Assembly (NCBI RefSeq): GCF_030269765.1
Contig: NZ_BSTX01000005.1
Span: 62,001-126,000, forward strand
Direction: 5' to 3'
DNA: 64,000 nucleotides
Source: Actinorhabdospora filicis
Lineage (GTDB): Bacteria; Actinomycetota; Actinomycetes; Mycobacteriales; Micromonosporaceae
In this document: in pieces, positions 16,586 to 23,417 of the stretch
How the letters are laid out: the number at the start of each line of letters is the position of its first letter
Position numbering within the stretch: position 1 is the stretch's first letter
Translations under genes and position numbers: made by a program
Notes under the pieces: generated by a model
Seen by the model: only the letters and a program-made list of their open reading frames with translations
What the model was told of the DNA's origin: nothing
Database searches by the model: none

Positions 16586-16717
16586 ATGTGGAAGAAGCTT
16601 TTGCTGGTGGCGGGCGTTGTGGCCGTCGCCGCGATCGTGGTCAAGAAGGTCAGGGCCGCCGGCGAGGAGCGCGCGCTCTGGCACGAGGCGACCACGCCCG
16701 CCGAGGACGTTCGCTAA
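16586..16717 (+). CDS. DLW-39 family small membrane-associated protein
   Basis: A 43-residue protein with one N-terminal hydrophobic helix (LLLVAGVVAVAAIVV) and a short charged tail ending ERALWHEATTPAEDVR. The tail matches the actinobacterial DLW-39 family, although the name-giving D is A here. GGGGGA lies upstream of the ATG. Its place just before tRNA-Ala, downstream of the gyrA block, is the usual one for this family. Function unknown. Confidence 0.8.
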   Translation: MWKKLLLVAGVVAVAAIVVKKVRAAGEERALWHEATTPAEDVR

Positions 16718-16733
16718 CGCGCTTCGGCGCCAT

Positions 16734-16806
16734 GGGGACTTAGCTCAGCTGGAAGAGCATCTGCTTTGCAAGCAGAGGGTCAGGGGTTCGAGTCCCCTAG
16801 TCTCCA
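16734..16806 (+). tRNA. tRNA-Ala (TGC)
   Basis: The acceptor stem GGGGACT (16734-16740) pairs with AGTCTCC (16799-16805), including one G-U pair, followed by discriminator A. The anticodon loop TTTGCAA gives TGC, and the T-loop GGTTCGAGTCC is intact. CCA is not encoded. Confidence 0.97.
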
Positions 16807-16815
16807 CTGATTGAA

Positions 16816-16854
16816 GAGGCCGGTGTCACCCCATCACGGGGTGGCACCGGCCTC
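16816..16854 (+). terminator. Hairpin terminator after tRNA-Ala
   Basis: A 17-bp stem (16816-16832 with 16838-16854, one G-U pair) around the loop ATCAC, starting 10 bases after the tRNA. There is no long T-tract, which is common for terminators in GC-rich actinomycetes. Confidence 0.8.
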
Positions 16855-16895
16855 TGCGCTCCTTGACGGGAAGCACATCACCCCAGCTCAGAGAG

Positions 16896-16924
16896 CTGTA
16901 CGTCCTACAGAGAACGCCGTACAG
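16896..16924. promoter_or_regulatory. CTGTACG...CGTACAG inverted repeat
   Basis: CTGTACG (16896-16902) and CGTACAG (16918-16924) form an inverted repeat with a 15-base spacer, about 70 bases before a small gene. The same half-site recurs at 17444-17507 and 18920-18985. It resembles TetR-type operators. Confidence 0.4.
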
Positions 16925-16991
16925 AGTCCCCGGTGACACATGAAACCCTCTCCGGGGAGCCGCATGGATCGATTAGAACGAATGTGCGAAG

Positions 16992-17249
16992 ATGCTCGCC
17001 GTGGAGAACGGTGAACGGCTCGATCGGCCCGACCCGGCACGCCGCCCCGTACGGGCCTGGCGGACGGTGAACGGCGAACACCTGGTGACCCTCGGCCGCC
17101 TTCGCGGCCACTGGTACGTCGAACACCGCGCCCGCTCCTGGCGCGCCCACCTGTTCCACGACCCCCGCCAAGCCGAGGTGACCGCCGACCTGTGGCGAGC
17201 GACCATCCCGGGCCACGCGTGGATCGAGCTGGAGCCGACCCGCGAGTAG
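16992..17249 (+). CDS. Small basic protein, hypothetical
   Basis: 85 residues with a compact, beta-like middle (AWRTVNGEHLVTLGRLRGHW and YVEHRARSWRAHLF). Codon use looks coding in contrast to the repeat region after it. No recognised family, no signal peptide. A modest-confidence gene call. Confidence 0.5.
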   Translation: MLAVENGERLDRPDPARRPVRAWRTVNGEHLVTLGRLRGHWYVEHRARSWRAHLFHDPRQAEVTADLWRATIPGHAWIELEPTRE

Positions 17250-17443
17250 CGAGAGGGTGGTCTGTGGCCCGCACCCGCGGCGGGTGGTTCGGGGCGCGCG
17301 CCCCGAGGTGTGAGGTCCGCCCGGGAGCCCGTGATCGCGGCGAGGTGCGATGTGGACGCCGTGCGGCGGTGAGATCGCCGCTCGGAGAAGGTGCGCGCCG
17401 GTGCGATGTGGCCGCCAGCATCCTGGACGCCTTACCTAAATGG

Positions 17444-17507
17444 CGTACAGAGTAGGCCGTGAAGAGTTCCCCGCCCGCCGCATTCGGTGTACGCCCTACT
17501 CTGTACG
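17444..17507. repeat. 17-bp inverted repeat with TetR-operator-like half sites
   Basis: The left arm 17444-17460 (CGTACAGAGTAGGCCGT) and right arm 17491-17507 are reverse complements with one mismatch, separated by 30 bases. It lies in non-coding sequence between the 85-residue gene and the GC repeat tract. It could be a hairpin or paired operators. Confidence 0.6.
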
Positions 17508-17789
17508 TCGATCAGGAGTGTAACCAGCGGAAACAGTGCTTCAACGCGCCACGACGGCGCGGCGCGGCCCCTGGCGACGGCGCGGCCCCGTAACCACGAC
17601 GGCGCCGCCCCGTGCCCGCCACGGCGCGGCCCCGTGCTCACGACGGCGCCGCCCCGCAACCCTCACGGCGCGGCCTCGCACCCCGCACCCCAGGTCTCGT
17701 GACGGCGGCCCTGTGTCGATGACGGGGCGGCCCCGTAACTCTCGCGGCGCGGCCTCATGTCGACGACGAGGCGGCCCCGTAACCCTCAT

Positions 17790-17950
17790 GGCGCGGCTCC
17801 GCGACCCGCGCCCCGGGCCTCGTGACGGCGCGGCCCCGCAACCCGCGCGGCGCGGCTCCGCGACCCGCGCCCCGGGCCTCGTGACGGCGCGGCCCCGCAA
17901 CCCGCGCGGCGCGGCCCCGTGCTCCGCGCCCCGGGCTACGTGACGGCGTG
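17790..17950. repeat. 59-bp tandem repeat, about 2.7 copies
   Basis: Units begin at 17790, 17849 and 17908 with GGCGCGGCTCCGCGACCCGC or a close variant. The first two units are nearly identical, including GCCCCGGGCCTCGTGACGGC. The exact 59-base spacing shows recent tandem duplication inside the GC-rich tract. Confidence 0.8.
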
Positions 17951-18240
17951 ACCCCACCCCCATGGCCGGTGGCGGGGCGGCTCGGTGGGTCCTGACGGGG
18001 CGGCCTCGTTGCCGCCACGGCGCGGCGCCGCAGCCACCGCGACGGGGCGCAGCGACTCATCACGGCGCGGCCCCGTGCTTCGCGGCGGTGCGGCGGCGCA
18101 GGCCTGGGTGCCCTGGCTCCGTGACGGGCCACGGCGTGACGCCGGTGCGCACGACGGCGCGACCGGGTGGGCATGGCCGGGGTGGTTCCACAGCTCGTGA
18201 TGGCGGGCGGGGGCAGCCTCGTCGGCCTGGGCGGCCCGAG

Positions 18241-18323
18241 GTGAGGGCGCTGCGGTGCCCTGGAGATCGGGTGCGGCGTGGGGTGAGGGCGCTGCGGTGC
18301 CCTGGAGATCGGGTGCGGCGTGG
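18241..18323. repeat. 42-bp perfect tandem duplication
   Basis: The sequence starting GTGAGGGCGCTGCGGTGCCC at 18241 is repeated at 18283 without visible change for essentially the whole 42-base unit, indicating a very recent duplication. Confidence 0.85.
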
Positions 18324-18919
18324 GGGAGGCGCGGCGATGTGCGCGTGACGGGCCGGCGGCGTGGTGGCGTGTTGCCCTGACGGCGCGACGGGGCGGTGTG
18401 TCGGCGCCAGGTCGCGGCGCGGCTCCCCGAGGCCACCGCGGAGCCCTTTCGGGCGCCGCGCAGGCGTACGGGCCGCCCCGCTCGGTGCGGCGCTCGGCGG
18501 TGCGGGCCCACTCGGGGCGGCGTTCGACGCGACGCCGCACCGTGGCCACCCCAACGGCGCGGCCCGATGCGGTGCGTCCGAGGGTGCGCCCGACTGTGCG
18601 GCGCCGCTCGGCTCGGCGCCGGTCCCATGGCGGAGCCCGCACGTGCTGCCCCGTGGGGCGTCGCACTCAGTGGCGCGGCCCCGTCGGTGCCACGGCGCGC
18701 CTCCGCATGGCGTGGTGCGGCGCCGCCCGATGCGGTGCTCGACGGCGCGGCCGGCGCGCTGCGGTGCCGCGGTGCCGTGGGGTGGCGGCGCTGGTCCGGT
18801 GCGGCGCGGCCTTTTTTTGGGGGGGTCTCGGCGCGGCGCCGTCGGGTTCACGGGGCCGCGCCGTCGCCGCGACGGGGCGGCCCCGTACGCCTGCGCGGCG
18901 CGGGAAAGGGCTCCGAATT

Positions 18920-18985
18920 CTGTACGGCGTGCAGGATTTCTCGGGTGGGTTTTCGGGCGTGGGGTGAATCTTGTACGTCGTACAG
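18920..18985. promoter_or_regulatory. Two TetR-type palindromic operators
   Basis: CTGTACGGCGTGCAG (18920-18934) and TTGTACGTCGTACAG (18971-18985) share the pattern TGTACG-N-CGTACA and are each followed by GAT; their centres are 51 bases apart. They lie about 175-240 bases upstream of a tetR gene. TGTACG-type palindromes are typical TetR operators, so autoregulation is likely. This is inference. Confidence 0.6.
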
Positions 18986-19157
18986 GATCGCCGATTCGGT
19001 GCTGGAGACCGCGCCCCGTCGGCCCCGGCGGCCTCGGCTGGTCCCAGCAGGAGCCGCCCGCCCCGGTCGCGGAGTGGCAGGTCGGGCCGGGCGTGGTCCG
19101 CCACTCCGCCGGATCACGATCCGTCGCCTCGACCTCACGCGGCTCTACCATGTCCCG

Positions 19158-19880
19158 GTGGAACAAGCCGAACTCCGCAAGGCCGTCGACCTCCTCTGGG
19201 GTGACGTCACTCCGCGTCAGCGGAGGGGGCCGCGGCAGCGCATCGCGCTCGCGGATGTGGTGCGGGCGGGGGTGGCCGTCGCGGAGCGGGACGGGTGGAC
19301 CGCGCTCTCGATGCAGCGGGTGGCGGAGGAGGCGGGCGTTACCGCGAACGCGCTGTACACGTACGTCCCCAGCAAGGCGGTGCTGGTGCAGCTGCTGGCG
19401 GACGCGGTGACGCCGGCGGAGCCGCCGCTCGTGCAGGGCGACGCCACGCTCGGGGAGCGGCTGGAGGTGTGGGCGCTGGCGATGTGGGACGTGCTGATGG
19501 CCCACCCGTGGCTGCTCAAGGCGCCGGCGCCGATTCCGCCGGTGGGACCCAATCAGCTCCGGTGGTTCCAGGCGCTGCTGTCGACGCTGCGGGACTCCGG
19601 GCTCGCGGCGGGCGAGGTGCTGTCGCTGGGCATGTTCGTCCTCGCCTCGGTGCGGGGGCAGGCGGCGGTGGCCGTGGAGCAGCACGCGCCGGGAGTGCGG
19701 GGGTACCTGGACGTGGCGGGGACGGTCGTGACGCACGCGCGGCTGCCGGTCATGTACGAGCTGTTCCTGGAGATGTTCGCGGGGAACCCGCGCCAGGGGT
19801 GGAGCGGCTCGCAGGACCTCACCTTCGGGCTGCGGACGATGGTCGCGGGCGTGCACGCCTACGTGGCCGCCCGGACCTGA
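19158..19880 (+). CDS. TetR/AcrR family regulator
   Basis: A 240-residue regulator with a helix-turn-helix in the N-terminal half (IALADVVRAGVAVAERDGW, then MQRVAEEAGVTANALYTYVP) and an all-helical ligand/dimer domain after it. The N-terminal ~35 residues before the HTH are typical of the larger AcrR-like forms. I chose GTG at 19158; the open frame extends far upstream only because the GC-rich tract lacks stops. No efflux gene is adjacent. Two matching operators upstream suggest autorepression. Confidence 0.9.
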   Translation: MEQAELRKAVDLLWGDVTPRQRRGPRQRIALADVVRAGVAVAERDGWTALSMQRVAEEAGVTANALYTYVPSKAVLVQLLADAVTPAEPPLVQGDATLGERLEVWALAMWDVLMAHPWLLKAPAPIPPVGPNQLRWFQALLSTLRDSGLAAGEVLSLGMFVLASVRGQAAVAVEQHAPGVRGYLDVAGTVVTHARLPVMYELFLEMFAGNPRQGWSGSQDLTFGLRTMVAGVHAYVAART

Positions 19881-20003
19881 GCCGGGCCGCGACGGGCGGG
19901 ACGGGCGAGGCGGGCAGGGCGGGCCGGCCGGCGTGACCCGTCTCAAGTGAACCCCCCACCCCCCACGCGCGTACTCCTCCCAGAACCGGAGACGGAGGAC
20001 GCC

Positions 20004-20297
20004 ATGGCCGTGCGCTTCGACCTGCAGGACTACAAGGACCTGCAAGACCTGCTCACCCGCGTGCGGGACCGCTTCGGCACGCTCGACGAGCGGGGCCTGA
20101 GCTCCGACATCGCCGCCTCGGGTGTCATCTCGGGCAGTCTGAGCCACTTCAACCACAAGTGGAAGGACGGCCACTACCAGACGAAGAAGAACATCAAGAC
20201 CACGCTGGAAGCGCTGAAGTACATCATCGAGTCCTTCGAGGGCACCGACAAGCAGCTCCAGGACGCCCTCCGCGACGCGCTGAGCGAGAAGAAGTAG
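20004..20297 (+). CDS. Small helical protein, WXG100-like
   Basis: 97 residues, almost entirely helical, with a central HFNHKWKDGHYQTKK turn between two amphipathic helices, reminiscent of the WXG100 helix-turn-helix hairpin but without an exact WxG. GGAGG lies 6 bases upstream of the ATG. Its TAG shares a base with the GTG of the next gene (TAGTG), so the two are translationally coupled. It is the first gene of a four-gene cassette. An ESX-type operon begins 3 kb downstream on the other strand. Confidence 0.7.
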   Translation: MAVRFDLQDYKDLQDLLTRVRDRFGTLDERGLSSDIAASGVISGSLSHFNHKWKDGHYQTKKNIKTTLEALKYIIESFEGTDKQLQDALRDALSEKK

Positions 20298-20872
20298 TGC
20301 CCGCGCCCTTCGTCCGGGACGCGCCCACCGGCTTCCGGCTGACCGTCCCGCGCGACTGGACGGAGTTCGACCTGACCGGCGAGCAGCTGTCCGCGCTGCG
20401 CCGGAGCCTGAAGGACCGCGTCCCGCCGGGCTCGCGGCACTCCGCCGACCAGCTGATGAAGAAGCTGGCGGCGATGGGCGACCACGCGCGCACGCACGGC
20501 GCGAAGTTCGCCGCCGGGACCGCCGCCGTCTACGACGACGGGTTGTTCCTGGCGCAGACGATGGTGTTCTCGCTGCGCCCGCCGGGTGGGGACGCGCGGT
20601 CGCTGCTGAGCGGCCTCACGTCGAAACCGGGGCGTGAGCTGGGCACGCTCGACATCGAGGACGTGGGCGTCGTCCCGCGCGTGCGGGGCACCGAGGACAT
20701 CGCGGTGGGGGACGACGCGAAGGTCCGCGCGGTGGTCACGCACACGTTCATCCCGGTGCCCGACGCCGACAATGTGCTGGTGGTCAGCTGCGCGAGCCCG
20801 AACCTGCCGCACAAGGACGCGCTGCTCACGCTGTTCGAGACCATCACCGCCACCTTCCGCTGGGAGCGGTGA
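20297..20872 (+). CDS. Hypothetical soluble protein (LpqN-like fold possible)
   Basis: 191 residues starting GTG at 20297, one base into the previous stop codon. The sequence opens PAPFVRDAPTGFRLTVPRDW, similar in style to the PsbP/LpqN-type beta-sandwich, and ends with VLVVSCASPNLPHKDALLTL and FETITATFRW. No signal peptide or lipobox is seen. The next gene overlaps its stop by 4 bases (GTGA). Function unknown; assigned to the same operon as the downstream ATPase. Confidence 0.7.
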   Translation: MPAPFVRDAPTGFRLTVPRDWTEFDLTGEQLSALRRSLKDRVPPGSRHSADQLMKKLAAMGDHARTHGAKFAAGTAAVYDDGLFLAQTMVFSLRPPGGDARSLLSGLTSKPGRELGTLDIEDVGVVPRVRGTEDIAVGDDAKVRAVVTHTFIPVPDADNVLVVSCASPNLPHKDALLTLFETITATFRWER

Positions 20873-21213
20873 AGCGGCATCATCGAAGGATGAAGGGGTG
20901 GGTCGCCGCCGGGGGCGGATTAGTGCTGGTCGGCCTGGGCGTGTTCCTCGCGGCGCAGGGCTTCGACAGGGCGGTGGGCTGGGCGGGCGTGCTGAGCCTG
21001 TTCGTGGGCGTGGCCGCGCTGGTGGCGGCGGTGCTGCCGCTGCTGGGACCGCGTCAGTCCGTCGAGGGGACGGCCGGGCGCGACATCAACCAGGTCGGCA
21101 GGGTGAAGAACTTCTCGACCGGCAAGGGCGCGCCGCGCAAAGGTGCGACCGCCGGGCGTGACATCAACCGCGTCGAGGAGGCCGGGGACTTCCGTACGGG
21201 CGACGACCGGTGA
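20869..21213 (+). CDS. Membrane protein with two AGRDIN motifs
   Basis: 114 residues: a basic start, two predicted transmembrane helices (GWVAAGGGLVLVGLGVFLAA and the VLSLFVGVAALVAAVLPLL region), then a cytoplasmic or outer tail with two copies of TAGRDIN followed by V/F-rich short strands (QVGRVKNFSTG and RVEEAGDFRTG). The identical motif is at the very start of the next protein. The GTG start overlaps the previous gene by 4 bases, and the stop overlaps the next start by 4. It probably anchors or partners the ATPase at the membrane (inference). Confidence 0.75.
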   Translation: MKRHHRRMKGWVAAGGGLVLVGLGVFLAAQGFDRAVGWAGVLSLFVGVAALVAAVLPLLGPRQSVEGTAGRDINQVGRVKNFSTGKGAPRKGATAGRDINRVEEAGDFRTGDDR

Positions 21214-23417
21214 GGGCCCGCCAGCTCCTCCAGGGCGTGTACGCCGGGCGCGACATCAACCAGATCCTGCGCGCCGACCACGTCACCTTCGCCGTCGAGC
21301 GCGAGGCCTACCGCTGCGGACCGTGGCCGCTCCCGCCCGCCACCGGCGGTGTCCGGCCCAGTGAGCTGCTGGACGCCGCCAACGAGGTCGTGCCCTTCGA
21401 CGAGCCCCGGCGGCGAGCGGACCTGGCGCGGCTGCGCGCGTGGCGCGACGGTGACGACGTCCCGGGCGTGTCGGTGCTGCTCCTGCACGGGCCCGGTGGG
21501 CAGGGCAAGACCCGGCTGGCCGCGCATTTCGCGCGGGAGAGCCGCGAGTGGCTCTGCCTCCACGCCCGGCAGGGCAGCCAGAAGGGGCGGATCCGGCGCA
21601 CCGCCCCGGTCGCCCCGGAGGACTTCCGGGGGCTGCTGCTCGTCGTCGACTACTCCGAGCGCTGGTCCACCGAGGACCTGGCGACCCTCGTCGACGACCA
21701 CCTCGCCACCGAGGTCCCGGTGCGGATGCTGTTCCTCTCGCGCCCGGACGGCTGGCTGCCCGAGCACGAGCTGCGCCGGCAGGGCGTGACGGTGGAGAGC
21801 CACGAGCTGGAGCCCCTCGCCGACACGCCCGAGGACCGGCGGCGCGTGTTCGCCGACGCGTGCGCGGCCTTCGCGGCGCGGCTGGGCGTCCCGGAGCCGG
21901 CCGGGGACGCGCCCGAGCTCGACGGCGACCGCTTCGCCGAGGTCCTCACCGTCCACATGGCGGCCCTGGCGGCCGTGCACGGGGAACCGCGGGGGCTCTC
22001 GATGTTCCTCCTCGACCGCGAGAAGGACGCCTGGAAACAGAGTCTGGCGTCCGGGGACTTCAGCACGCCACCGGCGGTGATGGAGAGGGCGGTCTGCCTG
22101 GCGACGCTGGCCGGGCCGATGAGCGCCGGGGAGGCCGGGCGGCTCCTGGCCGCCGCCGGCGTCCACGACCCCACGGCGGTGCTGCGCGACCACGGTTTCC
22201 TCTACCCGGGCGGGGACGCCTCGCGCGTCCTGTGGCCGCTGCTGCCCGACCGGCTCGGGGAGGACTTCCTCGCGCTGCTGCTGCCCGGCGAGGGCGTCAA
22301 GGGGAGGCCCTGGACCGCACAGGTCGTGGAGGCGATCCTCGCCGATCCCGCCACGGTCCGCCATGCGCTCACCGTGCTCATCGAGGTCGCGGCACGATGG
22401 CGGCATTGCGCGACCGGTCTGCTGTACCCGCTCCTGGCCGCCGAGCCCGAACTCGTGCTGACGGTGGACGCCCCGGTGGCGCTCCGCCTGGTGTCGCACA
22501 CCCACGATGAGGCGCCGCCCCTGTTCGCCTCGCTGCTCCAGGTGCTCCCGCACTTCGATCTCCGCTTCGAGGCAGTCGAGTTCGCGCTGCTCGCCAGGCT
22601 GGTGGGGAGCCCCTGGCTGTCGCGCCAGCCGCCCAGTGCCAAAGCCGCCGCGCACATGATGTTCGCGAGTGTCCTGACCGGCACCGGCCGGGCGGACGAG
22701 GCCGCCGGGCACGCCCGCGTCGCCGTGAAGAACCTCCGGGAGGCGTGGGAGCGGGAACCCACCGAGCATGTGCGCCTTCTGCTCCACCGGGCTCTCGCCT
22801 TCTACGCGGTGATCGTGTCCCGCACCGACCGGGCGGCGGCCATGGCGCTCTCGGCCGAGGCGGAGGCCGTCCACACCATGGGCGACGACCCGGACGACCT
22901 GGACGCGCTGCGCTGGCGGGCGCGGATCCTCAAGGAGACCGGCGCCGAGGAGGAGGCCATCGCGCTGAGCGGGGAGGTACTGCGCGGGTACGCCGCGCGG
23001 GACGAGCGGGAAGGGAACGGCCCGGGCGTCACGTACATGCGGCACGCGATCGTCCACGCGGGTGAGCTCATGTTGCTCGGGCGCCCGGAGGAGGCCAGAG
23101 AGCTGGCGCTGCGGGTGATGCGAGAGGCACCCGGGATGGCCGACGGCCCCGGGGTGTTCCTGTCCGTGCTCGCCGACGCGATCTTCCTGGTGACCATGAT
23201 GGACATGGACATCGGGGACCGGCGGGCCGCCGAGGCGAATCTGGCGTCGCTCGCCGCCACCCTGCGGGCCATGGAGAAGCTGCATCCCTCGGAGGACCCG
23301 GCCATGGCGTGGCACGCGAGGCCCGGGCTGCGGGAGGCCGTCGAGGACGGCCAGGTGGTCGTCGCGTTCACGTCCGAGGGCATCACGCTCGCGCTCGCTA
23401 GCTCACCGGAACCCTGA
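21210..23417 (+). CDS. P-loop STAND-like ATPase with TPR-like C-terminus
   Basis: 735 residues. The protein starts with YAGRDINQI, then a P-loop domain with Walker A LLLHGPGGQGKTRLA (residues ~88-102) and a Walker B-like GLLLVVDYSERW (~139-150) followed by a sensor-like MLFLSRPDGWLP. The rest is helical. Residues ~485-690 contain TPR-like repeats (ADEAAGHARVAVKNLREAW, AEEEAIALSGEVLRGYA, PEEARELALRVMREAPGM). The layout matches STAND-type regulatory NTPases used in conflict and signalling. No effector domain is recognisable in the protein. It overlaps the eccC-like gene tail to tail by 20 bases. Confidence 0.85.
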   Translation: MRARQLLQGVYAGRDINQILRADHVTFAVEREAYRCGPWPLPPATGGVRPSELLDAANEVVPFDEPRRRADLARLRAWRDGDDVPGVSVLLLHGPGGQGKTRLAAHFARESREWLCLHARQGSQKGRIRRTAPVAPEDFRGLLLVVDYSERWSTEDLATLVDDHLATEVPVRMLFLSRPDGWLPEHELRRQGVTVESHELEPLADTPEDRRRVFADACAAFAARLGVPEPAGDAPELDGDRFAEVLTVHMAALAAVHGEPRGLSMFLLDREKDAWKQSLASGDFSTPPAVMERAVCLATLAGPMSAGEAGRLLAAAGVHDPTAVLRDHGFLYPGGDASRVLWPLLPDRLGEDFLALLLPGEGVKGRPWTAQVVEAILADPATVRHALTVLIEVAARWRHCATGLLYPLLAAEPELVLTVDAPVALRLVSHTHDEAPPLFASLLQVLPHFDLRFEAVEFALLARLVGSPWLSRQPPSAKAAAHMMFASVLTGTGRADEAAGHARVAVKNLREAWEREPTEHVRLLLHRALAFYAVIVSRTDRAAAMALSAEAEAVHTMGDDPDDLDALRWRARILKETGAEEEAIALSGEVLRGYAARDEREGNGPGVTYMRHAIVHAGELMLLGRPEEARELALRVMREAPGMADGPGVFLSVLADAIFLVTMMDMDIGDRRAAEANLASLAATLRAMEKLHPSEDPAMAWHARPGLREAVEDGQVVVAFTSEGITLALASSPEP

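Larger units (their letters stand above)
17540..18900. repeat. Degenerate GC-rich repeat tract, non-coding
   Basis: About 1.4 kb in which imperfect copies of a short module like ACGGCGCGGCCCCG recur more than a dozen times. Long open frames exist on both strands but show only low-complexity Ala/Arg/Pro/Gly translations, no conserved domain and no ribosome sites, so I regard them as artefacts of the base composition. Internal higher-order repeats lie at 17790-17950 and 18241-18323. I see no gene between 17250 and 19157. Confidence 0.75.

Noticed and set aside
10995..16806. Integrated element at tRNA-Ile or tRNA-Ala
   Set aside because: No integrase, no duplicated tRNA 3' end and no change of gene style next to either tRNA.
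18060..20174. 704-residue minus-strand frame through the repeat desert and tetR
   Set aside because: Composition artefact; tetR on the plus strand explains the conserved part.
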